Source of the DNA: Pseudomonas sp. FP198
GTDB taxonomy: Bacteria > Pseudomonadota > Gammaproteobacteria > Pseudomonadales > Pseudomonadaceae
Direction of reading: 5' to 3'
Assembly (NCBI RefSeq): GCF_030687895.1
Contig: NZ_CP117452.1
Location: forward strand, 2,807,501 to 2,871,500
DNA: 64,000 nucleotides
In this document: positions 55,060-62,936 of the stretch, one piece after another
Layout of the letters: the number at the start of each line of letters is the position of its first letter
Position numbering within the stretch: position 1 is the first letter of the stretch
The notes under the pieces: model-generated
Database searches by the model: none
Told to the model about the DNA's origin: nothing
The model's input: the letters and a program-made list of their open reading frames with translations, nothing else
Position numbers and translations under genes: made by a program

Positions 55060-56040
55060 TCAAGCCCGGAACCATTCCCTGCGCTCATCCAGCGTGTGGC
55101 GGATCAGTTCGATGAGCATCTGCACCTGCGGCACTGGCCGGGCCTCGGTGCTCACCGCCATCCACAGGTGGCGCTGCATCGGCTGCTCAAACAACCCCGG
55201 CAAGGCGAGCAGGCCGCGATCGAAATGGCTCATGTATTGCGGCAACAGGCCAATGCAGGCGCAGCAGCGGATCATTTCCAGCATCAACTCATAGGATTGC
55301 ACTTGCACCACGCCGGCGCGCCGTTGCTCGACGAGGGTATTCCACGGCGTGAAACTGCCCACCTGGCTGTCGGCCTGCCATTGCACCAACATGTAGTCGT
55401 TCAGCTCTTCCAACCGGCGCGGACGACTGGCCGGACGGGAATAACGCTTGGCGATGTGCGGCAGATAGTCCAGCCGCGCCAGCCGCTCCGGCGGCTGTGT
55501 CGCAACGCTCGGCCCCGGCGTCGATTCCTGCCCGTCACTCAGCCACAGCACCAAGTCGGCACTGACCGCCTGCAGCGCCAGTTCGCTGTCCAGGGTGATG
55601 ATTTGCAAGCGCACGCTGGCGTTGCGGCGCAGCAACGAGATCAGGTCACGACCCAGAATGTCATGCAGGATCGACTCGGCCACTGCAAGGCGAATCAGCG
55701 GTTGATCGGCCAGCGCTGGCGGATCGTCCTCGCCCAGGGCGAGCAAGCGCGCCTGCAATTGCCGTCCTTCGCGGGTAAGCGCCAGGGTGCTGCCCTGGAA
55801 GCTGAACAGCGATCGCTGCAAGCGAGCTTCCAGCTGGGCCAACTGTTTGCGCAGCCAGGTGGCCTTGACGTTCAGGCTGCGGGACGCCTGCATGAAACAG
55901 CCGCAACGGGCGCTGACCAGAAAACACTGCGCTACCTGGGGCTCGATGCCAGCGGCCAAGGCCAACCAGGGCTCAGGCGCGCGCAAGGGCGCGCGGTATG
56001 CGGTGACAGCCTGGCGTCCTGCGGGCTCTATGAAAGGCAT
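55060..56040 (-). CDS. LysR-family regulator
   Basis: The 326-residue protein has a LysR-type DNA-binding region in an unusual position (about 35-95, after an extra N-terminal stretch): FLVSARCGCFMQASRSLNVKATWLRKQLAQLEARL in outline, then a LysR ligand domain. It is convergent with the decarboxylase gene by 27 bp. Its target cannot be told from position alone. Confidence 0.82.
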   Translation of the reverse strand: MPFIEPAGRQAVTAYRAPLRAPEPWLALAAGIEPQVAQCFLVSARCGCFMQASRSLNVKATWLRKQLAQLEARLQRSLFSFQGSTLALTREGRQLQARLLALGEDDPPALADQPLIRLAVAESILHDILGRDLISLLRRNASVRLQIITLDSELALQAVSADLVLWLSDGQESTPGPSVATQPPERLARLDYLPHIAKRYSRPASRPRRLEELNDYMLVQWQADSQVGSFTPWNTLVEQRRAGVVQVQSYELMLEMIRCCACIGLLPQYMSHFDRGLLALPGLFEQPMQRHLWMAVSTEARPVPQVQMLIELIRHTLDERREWFRA

Positions 56041-56075
56041 GAGTGACTCCCTGTCATTAGAAAAACGATTAAGCG

Positions 56076-56116
56076 TGGCGAGGGAGCTTGCTCCCGCTGG
56101 ACTGCGCAGCAGTCCC
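56076..56116. repeat. Pseudomonas-type intergenic palindrome
   Basis: GGGAGCTTGCTCCC plus ACTGCGCAGCAGT, the same kind as at 35568-35610. It lies between the LysR start and the end of the parvulin gene. Confidence 0.7.
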
Positions 56117-56126
56117 GATAAACCAG

Positions 56127-57071
56127 CTACCGAACCTCCTCCAGCACCTTGCTCAACTGCGCGCCATCAATGCTCAACGTCGCGGTGTCGAGCATGCCGT
56201 CCAGGTAGGCCTTGGCGATCTGTTCCTGGCGCTGGGCGCGCAAGGCCTGGGTCAGGCGCTCGCGGACCTCATCCAGAGTCGCTTCCCGCGCCGGTTGCTG
56301 CTCGGTGAGCTTGATCACGTGAAAGCCCGCCGCGCTCTGCACCGGGTCCGATACCGCGCCTACCTTCAACCGCGCCACCGCCTCGCGCACCGTCGGCACC
56401 AGCTGTTGCAACGGCTGGAAGCCGCTGTCGCCGCCGCGCTCGGCACTGGCGCGGTCCTGGGAATAACGGCTGGCCAGCGCGGCGAATTCAGCCGGCGCGG
56501 CCTGAGCCTTTTTGCTCAGCTCCACGGCTTGACGGCGCACCGCCTCGACGGTCTGTGGCTCGGTCGCCGCAAGGAAAATCTGGCTGACCCGGTACAGCGC
56601 CGGCGCGGTCCAGTTGGCTTTTCCCGCTTCGTAGGCCTGTTTCAGCTCATCCTCGCTGGGATACCCGGCCGGCACCTGGCTGACCGACTGCAGATAATCG
56701 CGAAAGACAATCTGCTCGGTCGCAGCGCGCATCTGGCGTTCGACCTCCGGGCGCTGACGCCAGCCTTGGGCATCGGCCTGCTCCAGCACGGCTTTTTCCG
56801 CCAGCCTTGCGCGGATCCAGCCCTCCAGTGCGGCGCGGTTGCCGCGCATCTGCTGGCGAACCTCGGGGGCAAGCGCCGCTAGCAACGCCTTGAGTTCTTC
56901 CGGGCTGACCTGCTGGCTGCCCAACCGCGCCAGGCTCGGCGACTCGCTTGTCGCCACGCTGACCGATTGCACCGCCGCCACCGGATCGTTGCCGGGACGC
57001 AAGCCGAGGGCAACAGCCACGGCGACCAGGCCTAGCGCTGCGGCACTGATGACAAACGTTGGCTTTTTCAC
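56127..57071 (-). CDS. Periplasmic parvulin-type peptidyl-prolyl isomerase
   Basis: The 314-residue protein has an N-terminal membrane anchor or signal (about 7-24), an N-terminal helical region and a PpiC parvulin domain (about 150-280: YRVSQIFLA..., AAGFHVIKLTEQQPA). GTG 57071 overlaps the YbjN-like stop by 4 bp (GTGA). It is the last gene of a locus ordered like P. aeruginosa PA0692-PA0699 and is expected to fold proteins in the periplasm for that secretion system. Confidence 0.87.
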   Translation of the reverse strand: MKKPTFVISAAALGLVAVAVALGLRPGNDPVAAVQSVSVATSESPSLARLGSQQVSPEELKALLAALAPEVRQQMRGNRAALEGWIRARLAEKAVLEQADAQGWRQRPEVERQMRAATEQIVFRDYLQSVSQVPAGYPSEDELKQAYEAGKANWTAPALYRVSQIFLAATEPQTVEAVRRQAVELSKKAQAAPAEFAALASRYSQDRASAERGGDSGFQPLQQLVPTVREAVARLKVGAVSDPVQSAAGFHVIKLTEQQPAREATLDEVRERLTQALRAQRQEQIAKAYLDGMLDTATLSIDGAQLSKVLEEVR

Positions 57072-57547
57072 AGTGCGGCGGCCTCCTCCTGCGCGGCTTC
57101 AGCGGGCTCGGCGCCGGTGTGCAGGCGGGCGGCGTTCTGGCTGAACTCGCGCAGGTAGACGATGAATTCCTGAAGCAACCGGTCCCACAGTTCCAGGTTG
57201 CTGCGCAGGTGCTCGGCGCTGACACCGGCCGCCACAACCACATCCATTTCCATCACCAGGAATTCGCCCTGTACCGACAACCGGGCAAAGCGTCGCGAGG
57301 CGTTCCACAGCTCCGCCAGCCCGGCCGGCAATTCACCCTGCACGCGCAAGGCACAGCTGAAGGTGAAGTCCAGGTATTGGCCCGGCGTCGGCGTCGGATT
57401 GCCGAAGCGCACGGCATAACCGATGCCCTGGCTGGCGCTGAGCAGTTGCACGATACCGTTCTGCTCGGTTTCGTTAACCCGATAACCTGCAGCTTGCAAC
57501 ACCTCGGTGAGGGACGCGGCGGTGACGTGTTCAATCAATGAAGTCAT
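57068..57547 (-). CDS. YbjN-like domain protein
   Basis: The 159-residue protein has the YbjN/secretion-chaperone-like alpha-beta fold (TSLIEHVTAASLTEVLQAAGYRV, AVRFGNPTPTPGQYLDFTFSCAL in outline). Its function is unknown, and a chaperone role in the same locus is a guess. ATG 57547 is chosen over the longer open frame. It lies between a coiled-coil gene and the parvulin gene and overlaps the latter. Confidence 0.72.
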   Translation of the reverse strand: MTSLIEHVTAASLTEVLQAAGYRVNETEQNGIVQLLSASQGIGYAVRFGNPTPTPGQYLDFTFSCALRVQGELPAGLAELWNASRRFARLSVQGEFLVMEMDVVVAAGVSAEHLRSNLELWDRLLQEFIVYLREFSQNAARLHTGAEPAEAAQEEAAAL

Positions 57548-57567
57548 GTTGGTTCTTCCTTGCGCTA

Positions 57568-58224
57568 TCAATGGGTGATCGAGGCCTGGGGCGCATCGAA
57601 ACGGTTCTTGTAGAGATCATCGCCAAAACCCTGGGCCAACTCTTCGAAACGTACCCGGGCCTTGCCGGCGAACGGCTGGCGGATCTTCATGATGTCGGTC
57701 ACGTCGATGGTTTCGTAGGCGTGCAGCAGTTCCTTGGCGACGTCGTACATCTGCTGATTCTTGACCGAACATTGCTGCACTTGTGTGTCACGTTCATGCA
57801 ACCGGGCTTCGAGGCGGGCCCGTTCGGTTTCCTTGCCCCGGGCCATGACCAGCAGCTCGTCGTAGGCCTTCTTGAACTTGCCGATCTGCTCGTGGCTGGC
57901 CGCGACTTGGGCCTGGGCCTGGCTTTGCAGGCTTTCCTGGCGCCCGGCCAGTTGTTCGGCCAGGCCTTGCGCCTTGGCCAGCTCGGCGGTCAGGCGCTTG
58001 ACCTGCGCCTCCGCTTCCTTGGCGCGGTTTTCCGCCGCCTGGCGGGCGACACTGGCCTGGGCCTGTTCGCTCTGCAACGTCTGCAACTGGGCGGTGGTGC
58101 TGCGCAGTTGCGTGCGCAGGCGCTCTTCCAGGCCTTCGCCGTAGGCGCTGCCGATCAATACCGGACTGAGCAGCAGGCCCAGCAGCAACGCGGCAGGACA
58201 TGGGTTGATGGCTCGCCTTTTCAT
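57568..58224 (-). CDS. Exported coiled-coil protein
   Basis: The 218-residue protein has a signal peptide (cleavage near AYG-EGLE, about 29), then a long coiled coil (about 32-150, EERLRTQLRSTTAQLQTL... with Ala/Gln-rich heptads) and a C-terminal segment (VAKELLHAYETIDVTDIMKIRQPF). It belongs to the PA0697-like position of the locus. The function is unknown; scaffolding in the periplasm is a guess. GGGAGG precedes ATG 58224. Confidence 0.75.
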   Translation of the reverse strand: MKRRAINPCPAALLLGLLLSPVLIGSAYGEGLEERLRTQLRSTTAQLQTLQSEQAQASVARQAAENRAKEAEAQVKRLTAELAKAQGLAEQLAGRQESLQSQAQAQVAASHEQIGKFKKAYDELLVMARGKETERARLEARLHERDTQVQQCSVKNQQMYDVAKELLHAYETIDVTDIMKIRQPFAGKARVRFEELAQGFGDDLYKNRFDAPQASITH

Positions 58225-58239
58225 GAGGCCTCCCGGCGC

Positions 58240-59931
58240 TTAGAAGCGCGTGTTGATTTCAAGCTGCAAGACATCGATGTCGTACGGCGCGCCGTACACC
58301 GCTTCGGAACTCAGCCAGCGCCCGGTGGCGAAGACGTTGCTCGCCAGGCCGTAGTTGCCGCCCAGGAAATAGCCCTTGGCGTTGGTGCCGCCCAAGTGGA
58401 ACGAGGAATCGTTGAAGCCGTCCGGCAAGGCGTCCGGCTGGATGTACTTGTAGCCGGCGAACATGTTCCAGTCGCCCTGGCGCTTGAGCTCCAGCGAGTT
58501 ACCCAGGGTGAACTGGAGCATCCAGGCGTTGGCGCCGCTCTCCACCTCTCCGTTCTCATCCAGGTTGTTGGCGAACTGCCCTTCCGAACGTTTGCGCATT
58601 TCACCTTCGTCATAACCGAGGTTGTGCACGTAATGCGCCTGGCTGCGCAGCTTCAAGTCTTCCGGCAGATCGGTGTCCCACGCCAGGTTCAGGTCCAGCA
58701 GGTTGAACTCCGAGGCCAGGCCGACGTATTGCGGCTGGGGCGTGGCAGACGGATTGAGCGGGTTGGGCGTGATGTCGCGCAGCAGGAACACCGTGTTGCC
58801 CTTCTGCATGAACGCCACGCGCGAGCCGTCGGTGTCGCAGCCCGGGTCACCGGCCCACGGCTCGCATGGCGACGAGCGCTGGCCTTCGATGTCGTCGAAG
58901 CGGTAATAGGCCAGCGCACCCTTGACGCGGTTGCTGTCGTTGATGGCCCAGTTGGCACCCAGTTGCGCGCCGTACAGCCACTTGTTGTCGCTCTCTTCCT
59001 TGTCCGTGCCGTTGCTGGTGCTGGTGTCGTTGGTGTACTCAACCGGGAACGCGCCGACGGTGCCGAACAGGCCGAAGTCCTGGCTGAGCTTGCGGTTGAA
59101 AATCGCCGCCACGCCATCGAAGTTCAGGTCGCCGGAGTACAGCAGGTCGGTGGAATAAAACGGATTGGCGATACGCCCGCCGGTCAGGGTCAACTCATCC
59201 GAGGGCTTCCAGGTCAGGTAACCCTGGTCGAGCCAGATGTCTTTCTTGCCGAAGCCGCCACCGAGGGTCTGGGTGGTGGACACCGGATTGTTATCCGAGC
59301 CGGTGCCGATACGGATGCCCGCGGTCCACTCGGGCGCGATCACCGCCTTCATGCCCAGGCGCGCCCGCAGGCGGAAGAGGTTTTCGCGGTCCTCGCGGGT
59401 ATTGAGCAAGGGCGGCAGGTTCGAGCTGCTGTTGGGGTTGACGTCATAGGGGCCGCGGTCGTTGAGGCGAGCGAAGTCGACGATCTGGTTGCTGTTGGTG
59501 CCCGAGTAGTAGCGCGACTCGTCCCGCAGGCGGATATCGCCATCAAAACTGATGCGCGAGACCCAATCCGGGAAAGTGTTGGGCTGGGCCCAGTTTTCCT
59601 TCTTGGCGGTGGCCATGACTTCGGCCTTGACCTGGTCGCGGATCTGCTCACGCACGATGTTCGGCACGTACTGCACCCGCACGTCTCCGGGCGCACCGGC
59701 GGGTGCGGCGGCAACGGCAGTGGCAGCCTGACGGGCCTGCACGGCTTCGCGCTCGGCCTGGGCGATCAGGCCATCGGCCTGGTCCTGCTTCAGTACGCCC
59801 TGCTGCACCAGCAGGCGGATCAGATTGATCGTGGCGTTTTCCGAAGGCGCCGGGGCTGCCGACGCGTGCCCGGCCAGGCTCAAGACAACCAGGCCGACCG
59901 CCCACGACAATCGATTCACATTGGCAATCAT
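58240..59931 (-). CDS. Putative porin with N-terminal coiled region
   Basis: The 563-residue protein has a signal peptide (cleavage near GHA-SAAP, about 26), a periplasmic helical segment and a large barrel (about 110-563) of the putative porin family (DWVSRISFDGDIRLRDESRYY, GGGFGKKDIWLDQGYLTWKP), ending in a final aromatic strand LEINTRF. It sits in the outer membrane, likely a channel energised or assisted by the adjacent TonB system. ATG 59931 has AGGAG 10 bp upstream; GTG 59937 is possible. Confidence 0.85.
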   Translation of the reverse strand: MIANVNRLSWAVGLVVLSLAGHASAAPAPSENATINLIRLLVQQGVLKQDQADGLIAQAEREAVQARQAATAVAAAPAGAPGDVRVQYVPNIVREQIRDQVKAEVMATAKKENWAQPNTFPDWVSRISFDGDIRLRDESRYYSGTNSNQIVDFARLNDRGPYDVNPNSSSNLPPLLNTREDRENLFRLRARLGMKAVIAPEWTAGIRIGTGSDNNPVSTTQTLGGGFGKKDIWLDQGYLTWKPSDELTLTGGRIANPFYSTDLLYSGDLNFDGVAAIFNRKLSQDFGLFGTVGAFPVEYTNDTSTSNGTDKEESDNKWLYGAQLGANWAINDSNRVKGALAYYRFDDIEGQRSSPCEPWAGDPGCDTDGSRVAFMQKGNTVFLLRDITPNPLNPSATPQPQYVGLASEFNLLDLNLAWDTDLPEDLKLRSQAHYVHNLGYDEGEMRKRSEGQFANNLDENGEVESGANAWMLQFTLGNSLELKRQGDWNMFAGYKYIQPDALPDGFNDSSFHLGGTNAKGYFLGGNYGLASNVFATGRWLSSEAVYGAPYDIDVLQLEINTRF

Positions 59932-59971
59932 CTGCACACAACTCCTGTTGGCAAACTTTCAAGAATTCGGG

Positions 59972-60676
59972 TTAACCCGGACGCCGTCCCTGCAAGGACA
60001 GGCGCACGGGCAAAGTCAGGGAGGCCGGAGGCCGTTCACTCAGATGCGGCGCGGCACGCAGGGCGGCGATCACTTGCTCATCCACCTGCGGGTTGCCGCT
60101 GGACTTGACCAGCTCGACACGGGTGATCTCCCCCACCGCGCTGAGCCAGACATCGGCCTGCAGCGAAAACGCCAGGCTGCGCAAGTCAGGGTTCTCCCGC
60201 AGCAAGCGCTGAAAGGTGAACGCCAGGAACTGGCTGTAGGTGCCGTTGCCGAGGCGTCCGCCCCCTGCCCCGGCCATGCCGCCGCCCTTGCCCGCACCAA
60301 TGTTGAAAGCGTCATTGCCGGCCTGGGCGTCACCGTCCATCTGCATCGGGTTGGCCAGGTCATCCACCGGCGACGGCGGCGCTTCTTCCTCGGGCTTGAC
60401 CTCTTCGGGCTCCGGGGTCGGTTCGGGCTCGGGCACTTTTTCCTCGACCTTGGGTTCCGGCTCCTTGGGTTTTTCCGGGGGCGGCGGCGGTGGCGGCGGC
60501 AGCGGGATAATCGTCGGCACCTTCGGCGCTTCACGGCGCACGCCGCTCATGTCGTTGGCCCATTGCCACAGCAGCCACGCCGCCAGGCCAGCCAGCGCCA
60601 GGCCGGCGGCCCACTTGAGCAGGCGCAGCGGCGAGCGCTTCACGGGGGGCGGGTTGACGGGAAGTCTGGCGGTCAT
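59972..60676 (-). CDS. TonB-like energy transducer
   Basis: The 234-residue protein has one N-terminal membrane helix (about 22-43), a Pro/Glu/Lys-rich periplasmic linker (PPPPPPPPEKPKEPEPK...) and a C-terminal TonB/TolA-like fold (VWLSAVGEITRVELVKSSGNPQVDEQVI). It links the ExbBD motor in the inner membrane to outer-membrane proteins, here probably the porin and TpsB transporter. It starts 2 bp after the exbD stop. Confidence 0.85.
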   Translation of the reverse strand: MTARLPVNPPPVKRSPLRLLKWAAGLALAGLAAWLLWQWANDMSGVRREAPKVPTIIPLPPPPPPPPEKPKEPEPKVEEKVPEPEPTPEPEEVKPEEEAPPSPVDDLANPMQMDGDAQAGNDAFNIGAGKGGGMAGAGGGRLGNGTYSQFLAFTFQRLLRENPDLRSLAFSLQADVWLSAVGEITRVELVKSSGNPQVDEQVIAALRAAPHLSERPPASLTLPVRLSLQGRRPG

Positions 60677-60678
60677 GA

Positions 60679-61108
60679 TCAGCCCTGGCTCGGTTTGCCG
60701 GTCACCAGACCGACTTGGGACAGTTCCAGGCGCCGCAACAGGTCCAGCACTTCGATGACTTTCTGGTACTGCACCGTGGCGTCGCCGCGCACGATCACCG
60801 GGAAGTCCGGGCTCTGGGCCTTCTCGATGCGCAGGCGCTCCTCAAGCTCGGCCAGGGTCACCGGGTAGGCATCGAGGAATACCTGGCCGCCGTCATTCAC
60901 CGAAATCGCCTTGGTCTTGGCCTCCGACAACGACACCGAGGCGCTGGCCTTGGGCAGGTTGATCTGGATGCCCGAAACCTGCGCCGTGGCGGTGAGGATG
61001 AACATCACCAGCACCACCATGAGCACATCCATCCACCAGCGGCGTGACGTTGATGCTGTCGACCGCTGCATCATCGTCGTCATCGTGTGACGTATTTACG
61101 CTAGCCAT
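60679..61108 (-). pseudogene. exbD: ExbD motor protein gene with frameshift (4-bp duplication)
   Basis: The true start is ATG 61108, with AGGAG 7 bp upstream, and the frame reads MASVNTSHDDDDDAAVDSIN followed by VTPLVD, a normal ExbD N-terminus. The next residues DVLMVVLVMFILTATAQVS continue in a different frame. The shift lies in CATCCATC at 61026-61033, a tandem duplication of four bases; removing one copy restores the frame. ExbD with ExbB uses the proton gradient to drive TonB-like proteins. As written, translation from 61108 ends early, and a start at 61083 would lack the N-terminus. It may be a true mutation, a phase-variable tract or a sequencing error. Confidence 0.85.
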
Positions 61109-61119
61109 GGCGATGCTCC

Positions 61120-62919
61120 TCAGGCCGGTACGGACGATTGGACGTGATGGTCTCGGCGATGAGCCGCTTCACCGGACTGGCCTTCGCCGTGCATCTCCGC
61201 CAGGCGTGTGATGAACTCGTCGACGAACACCCGCATGTCGGCGCTGACTTCCTTGTTGCGGGTGATCAGGCGGTTGTAGCCAAACAGCGCCGGGATCGCG
61301 ACGAACAGGCCCATGGCGGTGGCCAGCAACGCGGCGGCCATGCCTGGGGCGATGGCGTTGATGTTGACGTCACCCGCCATGGCCGTGCCAAGGAACACCA
61401 CCATGATCCCCAGCACGGTGCCGAGCAGGCCGATGTACGGGCCGCCGGCGATGGCGTTGGACAGGGTCGAAAGTTTCGAACTCAGCGCCTGGTTTTCGCG
61501 GGTGCGCACGCCGTCCATGGAACAGCGGATCGCCTCGATAGTGGCGGCCGAGACGGTCGAGGTGTCGGCGCCCTGCTCGCGGCGGGTACGGATCTCCTTG
61601 ACCGCCACCAGGTACAGGCGCCAGAGGGACGAGTGTTGCAGGCGCTGGGCAAGTTCCTGGTCGTCGGCGAACATTTCCAGGCGCGTGCCGATCCGGGCGA
61701 ACTGCTCGCGGAACGCTTCGTTGGCGGCACTGAGACGACTGACCATGCGGTTCTTGCGGATCATGATGACCCACGACTGGAACATCATCAGCACCAGCAC
61801 GGCGATGATTACCCAGGCGTCCAGCGGCACGGCGTTGAGCAGGAAACCGAGGCTGCCAAAACCGAAGCCGGATTGTTCTTCATCGACACCGTAGGCCACC
61901 AGTTTCGATTCGGCGCCCTGGGCGTTGGCATCGGCCAGGAGCAGCGGCGCGGGCCGGGCGACCTTGGACAGGCGCGCCTCGTCCATGGCCCCGCTGAACG
62001 GCGCGAAGGTGCCGGCGGCAACGTCTGCTCCCAAGGCGATCGGCGAATTGAACGCCGGCATCGCCAGCGCCAGGCTCGCGGTTTCGCGGCCGTTGACGTA
62101 CAGCACGACTCGATCACCCGAGGCGGTCAATGCCAAGTGCTGCCATTGGCCGGGGTTCAGCGGCTGGGTCGAGACCGCACGCTGATCATTGATCGCTACG
62201 AACGGCACCCCTTGGTTGACCCCAACCAACAGACTGGCGGCAGCTTCGCGACGGGCCAGGACGATTTGCTCGCCGCTGGCCTGGTCCTGGCGCAGCCAGG
62301 TGCTGAAGGTGAACGCGGCCCCAGCGGTGTGTTGCAGCGACGGGCTGGCCGGTAGCAACAGTGGCTGGCCGTTGAACTGCAGGGCCCGGCCGATCACGCC
62401 GTCGATGCTCACGCCCGCCGCGCCCTGGGCGTTGTTGCCGTAAGCCGTGGTGTCCCGGGGTGGTATGCCGGTGGCGCCATCGAAGTGATACAGCGCGGTG
62501 TAGTCCGGATCGAAGGCCAGTTGGCCGCTGGCGGTGGCCGGGGCTTTCTGGTTGCCGTAGTACATCCACAGATCCTGGCGCTGGCCACCCTCCACGTTCG
62601 GCACATCGACCCAGATCAGGGCCATGCCCATCAGCGGATCAAAACTCTCGATCTGGTGATTGAGCACGGTCTTGTCGTCGGCACTGACGAAGCGCAGGTC
62701 CGAACCATCCTCCTTGACCCCGTCGAAGGTGAAGTTGCCGGTGTGCAGGCGCACCAGCAACGCCGTGCGGCCCAAGGCCTGGGCGATGGCCGCGCCTTGC
62801 GGCGTGGTGTCCACCGAAATCTGTTTGCGGTAGTGCCAATCGTCCTGCCACCAGGCGTTGGCGGTCGCCGGAAGCAGCAGCCCCAGGCAGATCAACAGCG
62901 GTATGAATAAGCGTTGCAT
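61120..62919 (-). CDS. exbB: ExbB motor protein with exported DUF2341/LamG-like N-terminal part
   Basis: The 599-residue protein has a signal peptide (cleavage near ANA-WWQD), a DUF2341 domain (about 20-150: WWQDDWHYRKQISVDTT), a concanavalin/LamG-like domain (about 155-310) and then an ExbB/TolQ part with three membrane helices (about 350-560: GPYIGLLGTVLGIMVVFLGTAMAGDVNI, GMAAALLATAMGLFVAIPALFGYN). It is the proton-channel part of the TonB energiser with a large periplasmic addition. ATG 62919 is chosen since AGGAG lies 8 bp before it; ATG 62925 is too close. In P. aeruginosa the same gene order surrounds exbB2. Confidence 0.88.
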   Translation of the reverse strand: MQRLFIPLLICLGLLLPATANAWWQDDWHYRKQISVDTTPQGAAIAQALGRTALLVRLHTGNFTFDGVKEDGSDLRFVSADDKTVLNHQIESFDPLMGMALIWVDVPNVEGGQRQDLWMYYGNQKAPATASGQLAFDPDYTALYHFDGATGIPPRDTTAYGNNAQGAAGVSIDGVIGRALQFNGQPLLLPASPSLQHTAGAAFTFSTWLRQDQASGEQIVLARREAAASLLVGVNQGVPFVAINDQRAVSTQPLNPGQWQHLALTASGDRVVLYVNGRETASLALAMPAFNSPIALGADVAAGTFAPFSGAMDEARLSKVARPAPLLLADANAQGAESKLVAYGVDEEQSGFGFGSLGFLLNAVPLDAWVIIAVLVLMMFQSWVIMIRKNRMVSRLSAANEAFREQFARIGTRLEMFADDQELAQRLQHSSLWRLYLVAVKEIRTRREQGADTSTVSAATIEAIRCSMDGVRTRENQALSSKLSTLSNAIAGGPYIGLLGTVLGIMVVFLGTAMAGDVNINAIAPGMAAALLATAMGLFVAIPALFGYNRLITRNKEVSADMRVFVDEFITRLAEMHGEGQSGEAAHRRDHHVQSSVPA

Positions 62920-62936
62920 GGACATGACTCCTGGGT

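Noticed and set aside
57538..60108. 856-codon plus-strand open frame opposite the porin, coiled-coil and TonB genes
   Set aside because: It crosses three well-supported genes on the other strand, has no recognisable domain, and fits the GC3 shadow pattern.
60679..61083. ExbD starting at 61083
   Set aside because: That start gives an N-terminus that does not match ExbD and lacks a ribosome binding site; the correct start at 61108 in another frame points to a frameshift instead.
61138..62355. 405-codon plus-strand open frame opposite exbB
   Set aside because: Shadow of the ExbB gene; composition rich in Gln, His and Arg without any motif.
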